Assembly: GCA_036506495.1 (NCBI GenBank)
Contig: DASXRQ010000057.1
Span: forward strand, 1-22,214
Direction of reading: 5' to 3'
Length of the DNA: 22,214 nucleotides
DNA from: DASXRC01 sp036506495
GTDB taxonomy: Bacteria; Actinomycetota; Actinomycetes; Mycobacteriales; Micromonosporaceae
Numbering within the stretch: position 1 is the first letter of the stretch; each line of letters opens with the position of its first letter. The notes beneath the pieces were generated by a model. The model ran no database searches. It saw only the letters and a list, made by a program, of their open reading frames with translations, and was not told the DNA's origin. Shown one piece after another: positions 6,796-12,553 of the stretch. The position numbers and the translations under genes were made by a program.

Positions 6796-7752
6796 ATGGC
6801 TGACGTTTTGGTGGTTGTCGAACACTCCGGCGACACGGTCAAGAAGGTCACGCTCGAGCTGCTCACCCTCGCCCGCGGGCTGGGTACCCCCGCCGCGGTC
6901 GTGCTCGGCGGCCCGGGCGCGGCCGGGCCGCTGGTGGCGAAGCTCGGGGAGTACGGGGCCGCGAAGGTGTACGCGGCGGAGCACGAGGAGCTCCACGGGT
7001 ACCTCGTCGCCCCGAAGGCGACGGTGCTCGCCTCGCTTATCCGCGACTCGTCACCGGCCGCTGTGCTGCTGGCCGCGACGCAAGAGGGCAAGGAGATCGC
7101 CGGCCGGCTCGCGGTGAAACTGGACAACGGCCTGCTCACCGACGTCGTCGCGGTCGAACCCGACGGCACAGCGACCCAGGTGGTGTTCGCGGGCTCCACG
7201 ATCGTCAGGTCGAAGGTCACCCGCGGCCTGCCGCTGCTGGCGGTGCGGCCCAACTCGGTGACTCCGACGCCCGCTCCGGCCACCCCAACACTGTCCACTC
7301 TGGATGTCGCCGTCGATGAGTCGGCGAAGCTGACCCGCGTCGTCGAGCGAGTCGCTGAGGCGAAGGGCGCCCGCCCGGAGCTGACCGAGGCGCCGATCGT
7401 CGTGTCCGGTGGGCGCGGCGTCGGCAGCGCGGACAACTTCAAACTGGTCGAGGAGCTCGCCGACCTGTTGGGTGCCGCGGTCGGCGCGTCCCGGGCGGCG
7501 ACCGACTCCGGCTTCTACCCACACCAGTTCCAGGTCGGTCAGACCGGCAAGACCGTCTCGCCTCAGCTGTACATCGCGCTGGGCATCTCGGGCGCGATCC
7601 AGCACCGAGCCGGCATGCAGACGTCCAAGACGATCGTCGCGGTCAACAAGGACGCCGAGGCGCCCATCTTCGAGCTCGCCGACTTCGGCGTGGTGGGGGA
7701 CCTGTTTAAGGTCGTTCCCCAGGCGGCCGAGGAGATCCGCAAGCGCAGGTAG
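6796..7752 (+). CDS. etfA: Electron transfer flavoprotein alpha subunit
   Basis: 318 aa, full length. The start MADVLVVVEHSGDTVKKVT is the usual EtfA N-terminal strand; a longer in-frame extension into etfB is rejected. The C-terminal domain (about residue 200 onward) carries the FAD-binding EtfA signature: VVSGGRGVGSADNFKLVEEL, SRAATDSGFYPHQFQVGQTG, then LYIALGISGAIQHRAGMQ and IVAVNKDAEAPIFELADFGV. It binds the redox-active FAD of the EtfAB dimer. It lies 19 bases after etfB and is surely co-transcribed with it. In related genomes the cysteine desulfurase gene comes soon after; here a toxin-antitoxin pair and a nucleotidyltransferase intervene. Confidence 0.95.
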   Translation: MADVLVVVEHSGDTVKKVTLELLTLARGLGTPAAVVLGGPGAAGPLVAKLGEYGAAKVYAAEHEELHGYLVAPKATVLASLIRDSSPAAVLLAATQEGKEIAGRLAVKLDNGLLTDVVAVEPDGTATQVVFAGSTIVRSKVTRGLPLLAVRPNSVTPTPAPATPTLSTLDVAVDESAKLTRVVERVAEAKGARPELTEAPIVVSGGRGVGSADNFKLVEELADLLGAAVGASRAATDSGFYPHQFQVGQTGKTVSPQLYIALGISGAIQHRAGMQTSKTIVAVNKDAEAPIFELADFGVVGDLFKVVPQAAEEIRKRR

Positions 7753-7776
7753 ATTGAGCGTCGCCGGGGGTGTGTG

Positions 7777-8013
7777 ATGGCCGCGGACCTGCCCGTCTCC
7801 GAGATCCTGCAGACGGCCTTGCGGGAGCGGCTCAACCTGGGCGAGAAGATGCGGGCCCTCGATGAGTTCATAACGATGAGCGTCGCCGAGTTCGGCGAGC
7901 CAAGCGCCGAGGAGGTCCGCGCCGCGGAGGAGTCGTCTCAGCGAATCGTCGATCACGCACGGAGGATGGGTAAGCTGGGCGGCTCGTCCGCTCGAAACGC
8001 AGGCGCGGCCTGA
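7777..8013 (+). CDS. Putative antitoxin of a VapBC-type pair
   Basis: 78 aa, charged and largely helical (LRERLNLGEKMRALDEFITM, then EEVRAAEESSQRIVDHARR), ending in a flexible Gly/Ser/Ala tail. No ribbon-helix-helix or AbrB motif can be made out, so the antitoxin call rests on size, charge and position: its TGA is only two bases before the ATG of a PIN-domain gene. GTG at 7774 directly precedes the ATG at 7777 and is an alternative start; GGGGG at 7766-7770 is the ribosome site. It begins 24 bases after etfA and may be read from the etf promoter or its own. In VapBC systems the antitoxin binds and blocks the toxin and autoregulates the operon. Confidence 0.65.
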   Translation: MAADLPVSEILQTALRERLNLGEKMRALDEFITMSVAEFGEPSAEEVRAAEESSQRIVDHARRMGKLGGSSARNAGAA

Positions 8014-8015
8014 TC

Positions 8016-8408
8016 ATGGCGCTTCTCGTCCTCGACTCCAGTGGTGTTTCGGTGCTGGCTCGTCCAGGCACGACGCGCATTGCGCGAACGCGTGACTTCG
8101 AGAGGCGGCAGCTCTGGCCACCCATCGTTCCCTCCGTCGTGCTCGTCGAGTGCCTGACCGGGCATCCGGGGGGTCACGCCACGACCAACCAGCTACTCAA
8201 GGGCTGCACGATCGTCGATCGCCTGCTCACGCCGATCGCGAGGCGGGCGGCGGCGTTGCGGACGGCCGCCGGACGAGGCTCGGCCGTGGACGCGATCGTG
8301 GTGGCATTCGCCGAGCTGCATGCCGCCGCCGTGCTCACCTCCGACGTCGATGACCTGAGCGCGCTCGCGGAGCACGCCGAGGGCGTGCTGGTCGAGCCGA
8401 CGTGGTGA
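8016..8408 (+). CDS. vapC: PIN-domain ribonuclease toxin (VapC-like)
   Basis: 130 aa, typical for VapC. The acidic PIN active-site residues can be placed: Asp7 in LLVLDSSG, Glu45 in PSVVLVECLTG, Asp92 in SAVDAIVVAFAE, and Asp110 (with Asp112/113) in VLTSDVDDLSAL. PIN toxins are Mg-dependent RNases that cleave tRNA or rRNA and halt translation when freed from their antitoxin. The gene follows the putative antitoxin by two bases, and its stop (8406-8408) is overlapped by the start of the nucleotidyltransferase gene, so all three form one coupled unit. The RNA target cannot be inferred from sequence. Confidence 0.85.
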   Translation: MALLVLDSSGVSVLARPGTTRIARTRDFERRQLWPPIVPSVVLVECLTGHPGGHATTNQLLKGCTIVDRLLTPIARRAAALRTAAGRGSAVDAIVVAFAELHAAAVLTSDVDDLSALAEHAEGVLVEPTW

Positions 8409-9025
8409 ACGAGGCGCCCGGCGTCGACGCCTGGGACGCGTGGCGGCCCGAGGAGGTCGCCGAGCGGCTCGAGGGCAGCCCGGTGCCGTGGGCGGTAGCG
8501 GCGGGCTGGGCGGTCGACCTCTTCCTCGGTCGGGAGACGCGGGGGCACGGCGACCTGGAGATCGCCGTACCGGCGGACCGGTTCGGCGAGATCCGCGAGC
8601 GGTTCGACGACTGCGACTTCTTCGTGGCGGGCGATGGCCGGGTCACCCCGCTGGCTCCCGACGAGACCCCGACGGGCGAGCACCACCAGACCTGGGCGCT
8701 CGAACGGGCGAGCCGGCGGTGGCGGCTGGATGTGTTCCGCGAACCCGCCGACGGCGACACCTGGATCTGCCGGCGGGACCCGACCATTCGGCGGCCGTAC
8801 GCCGAGGTGCGCTGGTTCACCACCGATGGCATCCCCTATCTGGCGCCAGAGATCGTCTTGTTGTTCAAGGCAAAGGGCAGCCGCCCGAAGGACGTCGACG
8901 ACCTCGCCCGCGTACTGCCGCTGCTGGATGGAGCGCGACGGCGCTGGCTGACGGCGGCATTGGCCCGTGTCCATCCGGGCCATCCGTGGCTCGGTCGGGT
9001 CGGGTATCCGACACTCGGCGATTAG
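8402..9025 (+). CDS. Nucleotidyltransferase, aminoglycoside adenylyltransferase-like
   Basis: 207 aa from GTG 8402 (206 aa from the adjacent GTG 8405). Residues about 29-56 hold the nucleotidyltransferase core, WAVAAGWAVDLFLG and RETRGHGDLEIAV. The first glycine of the common GGWA motif is Ala, and the metal-binding pair is Asp-Leu-Glu. Further conserved stretches include RRWRLDVFREP and IPYLAPEIVLLFKAKGSRPKDVDDL, which match the minimal nucleotidyltransferase group containing ANT(2'')-like proteins and LinA-like enzymes. Members add AMP to drugs or, in toxin-antitoxin settings, nucleotides to proteins or tRNA. The start overlaps the vapC stop, so it is translationally coupled to the toxin-antitoxin pair; whether it is functionally part of it is open. 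Drug resistance cannot be claimed from this sequence. Confidence 0.8.
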   Translation: MVNEAPGVDAWDAWRPEEVAERLEGSPVPWAVAAGWAVDLFLGRETRGHGDLEIAVPADRFGEIRERFDDCDFFVAGDGRVTPLAPDETPTGEHHQTWALERASRRWRLDVFREPADGDTWICRRDPTIRRPYAEVRWFTTDGIPYLAPEIVLLFKAKGSRPKDVDDLARVLPLLDGARRRWLTAALARVHPGHPWLGRVGYPTLGD

Positions 9026-9028
9026 GCT
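9023..9028 (+). promoter_or_regulatory. Possible leaderless -10 element for cysteine desulfurase
   Basis: TAGGCT fits TANNNT, shares bases with the TAG stop of the nucleotidyltransferase gene, and ends eight bases before the ATG at 9037. No Shine-Dalgarno is evident in between. It could let the desulfurase be expressed independently of the inserted toxin-antitoxin genes. No -35 seen. Confidence 0.3.
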
Positions 9029-9036
9029 TGGCGGCG

Positions 9037-10215
9037 ATGGCCTACTTAGATCACGCCGCGACCACCCCGATCCTCGACGAGGCGCTAGAGGCGTACGTCG
9101 TCGCCGCCCGCGAGGTCGGCAACGCGTCCTCGCTGCACGCCCCCGGCCGCTGCGCCCGTCGCAAGGTCGAAGAGTCTCGTGAGCGGGTCGCGGCCGCGCT
9201 CGGCGCCCGTCCTTCAGAGGTGATCTTCACGGGGGGTGGCACGGAGAGCGACAACCTCGCGGTCAAGGGGATCTACTGGTCGCGGCTTGCCGCGGACGCC
9301 AAGCGGGTCCGGATCGTGGCCAGCTCCATCGAGCACCATGCGGTGCTCGACGCCGTGGAGTGGCTCGCCAAGGCGGAGGGTGCGTGCGTGTCCTGGCTGC
9401 CGGTCGACGAGCTCGGACGGGTACGCGTCGACGCGCTGCGCGCCGAGCTCGACGAGCACGCCGATCACATCGCCGTGATCACCTCGATGTGGGCGAACAA
9501 CGAGGTTGGGACCGTCCAGTCCGTGTCCGAGCTGGCGTCGCTGGCCGCGTCGCACGGCATTCCGTTCCACACCGACGCCGTGCAGGCGGTAGGACAGGTT
9601 CCGGTCGACTTCGGCCGGAGCGGTGCGGCCGCGCTGACGGTGACCGGGCACAAGCTCGGCGGTCCGATCGGGGTCGGCGCTCTGCTGCTCGGGCGCGACG
9701 TCGGCTGTGAGCCGCTGCTGCATGGCGGCGGTCAGGAGCGCGACGTGCGCTCCGGGACGCTGGATGCGCCGGGCGTGGTGGCGTTCTCCGTCGCGGTGGA
9801 GACGGCCGTCCGGCGGCGGAACGAGTCCGCCGCGCGGCTGGCCGCGCTCCGCGACGAGCTCGTCGCGCGGGTGCGTGCGATCGTGCCGGACGCGGTCTAC
9901 AACGGCGACCCGGACGACCGGCTGCCGGGCAACGCCCACTTCTCGTTCCCCGGCTGCGAGGGCGACGCGCTCCTGCTCCTGCTCGACGCTCAGGGCATCG
10001 CCTGCTCGACCGGATCGGCATGCTCCGCCGGCGTGGCGCAGCCGTCCCACGTCATGCTGGCGATGGGCGTCGACGAGGCCCGCGCCCGGTCGACCCTCCG
10101 CTTCACGCTCGGCCACACCTCCACCTCGGCGGACATCGACGAGCTGATCGCCGCGCTGCCGAACGCGGTCGAGCGGGCCCGGCGCGCCGGGGCGCTCAAG
10201 ACCGCCCGTGGCTGA
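9037..10215 (+). CDS. iscS: Cysteine desulfurase (class V aminotransferase family)
   Basis: 392 aa, full length. It starts MAYLDHAATTPILDEA, the standard N-terminus. PLP and substrate residues are all present: His100/His101 in SSIEHHAV, Lys206 in VTGHKLGGP as the Schiff-base lysine, and the catalytic Cys329 in CSTGSACSAG. The enzyme removes sulfur from cysteine as a persulfide on the Cys. The next gene, mnmA, encodes the tRNA 2-thiolase that needs this sulfur, and the same pairing is conserved in actinobacteria (Rv3025c-Rv3024c in M. tuberculosis). No scaffold or other Fe-S cluster gene is nearby, so a main role in tRNA thiolation is likely, with general sulfur supply also possible. TAGGCT (9023-9028), overlapping the stop of the upstream gene, lies eight bases before the ATG and may drive leaderless expression. 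Confidence 0.94.
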   Translation: MAYLDHAATTPILDEALEAYVVAAREVGNASSLHAPGRCARRKVEESRERVAAALGARPSEVIFTGGGTESDNLAVKGIYWSRLAADAKRVRIVASSIEHHAVLDAVEWLAKAEGACVSWLPVDELGRVRVDALRAELDEHADHIAVITSMWANNEVGTVQSVSELASLAASHGIPFHTDAVQAVGQVPVDFGRSGAAALTVTGHKLGGPIGVGALLLGRDVGCEPLLHGGGQERDVRSGTLDAPGVVAFSVAVETAVRRRNESAARLAALRDELVARVRAIVPDAVYNGDPDDRLPGNAHFSFPGCEGDALLLLLDAQGIACSTGSACSAGVAQPSHVMLAMGVDEARARSTLRFTLGHTSTSADIDELIAALPNAVERARRAGALKTARG

Positions 10216-10228
10216 TCTCGCTCTCCCG

Positions 10229-10247
10229 CAACTCCGTCACAGTCGGG
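10229..10247 (-). repeat. Degenerate, inverted copy of the CAACTC-TGACG-GAGTTG hairpin
   Basis: The bases here match the reverse complement of the hairpin core found at 10270-10288 at 17 of 19 positions (CAACTCCGTCA followed by CAGTCGGG). It can form only a weakened stem. It lies 14 bases after the desulfurase stop and, with the intact copy, makes a head-to-head pair of repeat units in the gap before mnmA. Confidence 0.6.
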
Positions 10248-10252
10248 GTGTC

Positions 10253-10314
10253 CCGGGCCGCCCTGCCGCCCAACTCTGACGGAGTTGGGCGGCAGGAGCG
10301 GTCGGGCGGCCCGG
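10253..10314. repeat. Two-tier stem-loop before mnmA (hairpin repeat family)
   Basis: The inner stem is a perfect 14-bp pairing of 10263-10276 with 10282-10295 (left arm CTGCCGCCCAACTC) around the loop TGACG. The outer stem pairs 10253-10262 (CCGGGCCGCC) with 10305-10314, leaving an 8-base bulge at 10296-10303. The core CCCAACTCTGACGGAGTTGG recurs exactly after gatB at 22003. It can terminate desulfurase transcription; the -10 for mnmA lies two bases beyond it, so it is outside the mnmA message if that message is leaderless. Confidence 0.8.
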
Positions 10315-10315
10315 A

Positions 10316-10321
10316 TACCCT
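10316..10321 (+). promoter_or_regulatory. Possible leaderless -10 element for mnmA
   Basis: TACCCT ends six bases before the GTG start at 10328, with no usable ribosome site except GGGTGG inside that gap. The position directly after the strong hairpin suggests transcription is stopped and restarted here. No -35 match because the hairpin occupies that region. Confidence 0.4.
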
Positions 10322-10327
10322 GGGTGG

Positions 10328-11419
10328 GTGCGAGTACTAGCGGCGATGTCCGGCGGGGTGGACTCGGCGGTGGCGGCCGCCCGAGCAGTCGACGCCGGGC
10401 ACGACGTCACCGGCGTACACCTCGCGTTGTCGCTCAACCCGCAGACGCACCGCAGTGGCGCCCGCGGGTGCTGCACGCTGGAGGACTCGCGCGACGCCCG
10501 CCGCGCCGCCGACGTGGTCGGCATCCCGTTCTACGTGTGGGACATGGCCGAGCGGTTCCACGCCGACGTCGTGGAGGACTTCGTCGCCGAGTACGCCGCG
10601 GGGCACACCCCCAACCCGTGCCTACGGTGCAACGAGAAGATCAAGTTCGCCGCGGTCCTGGATCGCGCGCTCGCGCTGGGCTTCGACGCCGTGGTCACCG
10701 GCCACCACGCCAGGCTCGGCGCCGACGGCCTGCTGCGCCGCTCGGTCGACCTGGCCAAGGACCAGTCGTACGTGCTCGCGGTGCTGACCCGCGAGCAGCT
10801 CGCCCACTCGGTGTTTCCGCTGGGCGACTCGACCAAGGCCCAGGTGCGCGCCGAAGCCGCGGCCCGCGGCCTGGCCGTGGCGGACAAGCCCGACTCGCAC
10901 GACATCTGCTTCATCGCCGACGGGGACACCCGCGGCTTCCTCGCCGGCCGGCTCGGCAACGCGCCGGGAGACATCCGGGACGGCGAGACCGGCGAGGTGC
11001 TCGGCCGGCACGACGGGGCGTACGCCTATACAGTCGGCCAGCGCCGGGGGCTGCGCCTGGACCGGCCCGCACCCGACGGCCGGCCGCGCTACGTGCTGTC
11101 GATCACGCCGGTGACCAACACCGTCACCGTGGGCCCGGCCGAGGCGCTCGAGGTCATGACCGTGTTCGCCGAGCGCCCGGTGTGGACCGGCGCGCCGGCG
11201 CCCACGGACGGGGATGGTGCCAGGGAGTGCCTCGTCCAGCTGCGCGCACACGGCGAGCCGGTGCCCGCGACCGTGCACGTCGTCGGCGACCGAGTGCGCG
11301 CCGACCTGCGGGAGCCGATGCGCGGGGTGGCCGCGGGCCAAGCCGTTGTGGCGTACCGGCCGGATCCCGCCGGCGACATCGTGCTCGGCTCGGCCACCAT
11401 CACCGACGCCGCCCGGTAG
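10328..11419 (+). CDS. mnmA: tRNA-specific 2-thiouridylase MnmA
   Basis: 363 aa from a GTG start, normal length. The PP-loop ATP motif SGGVDS is at residues 8-13. The two catalytic cysteines are Cys98 in TPNPCLRCNEKIKF and Cys194 in SHDICFIADGDTRGFL. GEVLGRHDGAYAYTVGQRRG and the C-terminal beta-barrel follow. MnmA adenylates U34 of tRNA-Lys, -Glu and -Gln and inserts sulfur received from a cysteine desulfurase, giving 2-thiouridine. The desulfurase gene is immediately upstream. The separating 112 bases contain hairpin repeats and a candidate -10 six bases before the start, so mnmA may have its own leaderless transcript. The stop TAG is part of a TAGCGT hexamer that may serve the next gene. 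Confidence 0.96.
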   Translation: MRVLAAMSGGVDSAVAAARAVDAGHDVTGVHLALSLNPQTHRSGARGCCTLEDSRDARRAADVVGIPFYVWDMAERFHADVVEDFVAEYAAGHTPNPCLRCNEKIKFAAVLDRALALGFDAVVTGHHARLGADGLLRRSVDLAKDQSYVLAVLTREQLAHSVFPLGDSTKAQVRAEAAARGLAVADKPDSHDICFIADGDTRGFLAGRLGNAPGDIRDGETGEVLGRHDGAYAYTVGQRRGLRLDRPAPDGRPRYVLSITPVTNTVTVGPAEALEVMTVFAERPVWTGAPAPTDGDGARECLVQLRAHGEPVPATVHVVGDRVRADLREPMRGVAAGQAVVAYRPDPAGDIVLGSATITDAAR

Positions 11420-11422
11420 CGT
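11417..11422 (+). promoter_or_regulatory. Possible leaderless -10 element for the MetE-like gene
   Basis: TAGCGT begins with the mnmA stop codon TAG and ends seven bases before GTG 11430. It is the same hexamer as the candidate -10s before the trpB2 and GGDEF-EAL genes. No -35 match is evident. Confidence 0.3.
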
Positions 11423-11429
11423 CCCAGGC

Positions 11430-12455
11430 GTGGCGGATCACGTGGCGGATCAGGCATGGCCGTGGCCGGCCGGCGCGGCGACCGGGGTCGGCTCGCTGCC
11501 CGGTACCGACGTCGAGGAGGCGCAGCGCGTCGTGCTCGGCGAGCTGCCCGACGTGCCCCACCTGCCCGAGCTACCCGACCGCGGGCCGGGCGCGGAGATG
11601 ATCGGCCGCGGGGCGACGCTGCTCGTCGGGCTGCCGGTCGAGCTGTACGCGTCGCGCTGGCGCCTCGCCGCCCGGCCGGGCCGCGACCTGCGTCGCAGCC
11701 GGGACCTCCTGGAGCGCGATGTCGACGTGCTGACCGCGCAGGCGGCCGAGTTCGCCGGGCTGGTCAAGGTTCAGGCGACCGGCCCGTGGACGCTGGCGGC
11801 CGGCCTGGAGCTCCCGATCGGCGGGCTCGTGCTGCGCGACCCGGGCGCCGTGCGGGACCTCACCGATTCGCTCGCCGAGGGCGTGGCCGGTCACGTGGCG
11901 GACGTAGTCGCCCGGCTGCCGCGGGCCCGCGTGCTGCTACAGCTCGACGAGCCTTCGCTGCCGGCCGTGCTCGCCGGGCGGGTGGCGACGGAGAGCGGCC
12001 TCGGAGCGCACCGGCCGGTCGAGGCGACCGTGGCCCGGGCGGCGCTGGCGACCGTGGTGGCGGCCGCCGGCGTACCGGTGATCGTGCACTGCTGCGCCGC
12101 CGGCGTACCGCTGGATGTGCTCCGGGATTCCGGGGCGGCCGCGGTCGGTCTCGACCTCGCGCTCGTCGGCGATGACGACCTGGACGCCCTCGGCGAGGCC
12201 CTCGACGGTGGTCTTGGGCTGTTCGCCGGCGCCGCCGCCACCCGGCCGCTGTCCGATGGTGGCGCGCCGTCGTCGGCCGACATCGCCGACGTGGTACGCG
12301 GGGTCTGGCGCCGGCTGGGCTTTCCGGCGTCGCGGCTCGCCGAGCAGGCCGTGGTGACGCCGACATGTGGGCTCGCCGGGGCGCCGCCGGAGTACGCCCG
12401 GACCGTGCTGACCGCCTGCCGTGACGCCGGCCGCCGGCTGCTCGACGAGGCGTGA
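11430..12455 (+). CDS. MetE C-terminal-like (B12-independent methionine synthase family) protein
   Basis: 341 aa, less than half the length of MetE (about 750 aa): it holds only one TIM-barrel domain of the UROD/MetE superfamily. It opens with TGVGSLPGTDVEEAQRVVLG and has FAGLVKVQATGPWTLAAGLE and LLQLDEPSLPAVLAG. The zinc-site equivalents seem present: His220 and Cys222 in VIVHCCAAG and Cys313 in VVTPTCGLAG; the Glu ligand of MetE appears replaced by Asp242 in AVGLDLAL. It could be a stand-alone methyltransferase using a methyl donor other than methyltetrahydrofolate-triglutamate, but the substrate is unknown. Orthologues at this locus (Rv3015c in M. tuberculosis) are annotated only by similarity. 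Start GTG 11430 was chosen; GTG 11442 is an alternative. It converges on trpB2 across a long inverted repeat. Confidence 0.82.
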   Translation: MADHVADQAWPWPAGAATGVGSLPGTDVEEAQRVVLGELPDVPHLPELPDRGPGAEMIGRGATLLVGLPVELYASRWRLAARPGRDLRRSRDLLERDVDVLTAQAAEFAGLVKVQATGPWTLAAGLELPIGGLVLRDPGAVRDLTDSLAEGVAGHVADVVARLPRARVLLQLDEPSLPAVLAGRVATESGLGAHRPVEATVARAALATVVAAAGVPVIVHCCAAGVPLDVLRDSGAAAVGLDLALVGDDDLDALGEALDGGLGLFAGAAATRPLSDGGAPSSADIADVVRGVWRRLGFPASRLAEQAVVTPTCGLAGAPPEYARTVLTACRDAGRRLLDEA

Positions 12456-12469
12456 CCGCGACCCCCTTT

Positions 12470-12535
12470 CAGTCGATCTAGGGCGAATGCTGGCGGTTGG
12501 AGATCCACTAACCAGTATTCGCCCTAGATCGACTG
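12470..12535. repeat. 66-base near-perfect inverted repeat between convergent genes
   Basis: The 24-base arms at 12470-12493 and 12512-12535 match at 23 of 24 positions; the arm begins CAGTCGATCTAGGGCGAAT. The 18-base loop itself contains the near-palindrome TGGAGATCCA (12498-12507). It begins 14 bases after the MetE-like stop and ends 18 bases before the trpB2 stop, so it is well placed as a bidirectional terminator. The arms are less GC-rich than the surroundings (TCGATCTAG), unlike an ordinary local stem, so an inserted palindromic element is also possible. Confidence 0.85.
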
Positions 12536-12553
12536 GGTGGGGGAGGGAGGGGA

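Noticed and set aside
5892..7442. A 516-codon minus-strand frame covering etfB and the first part of etfA
   Set aside because: Ser/Thr/Ala-rich shadow translation with no family resemblance; both plus-strand frames are full-length Etf subunits.
8402..9025. Calling the nucleotidyltransferase an aminoglycoside resistance gene
   Set aside because: The similarity is to the broad nucleotidyltransferase fold only; the GGW motif is altered and there is no substrate evidence.
10253..10314. Riboswitch or attenuator controlling mnmA
   Set aside because: No aptamer-like conserved core, and the candidate mnmA -10 lies downstream of the structure, so it is probably outside the mnmA transcript.
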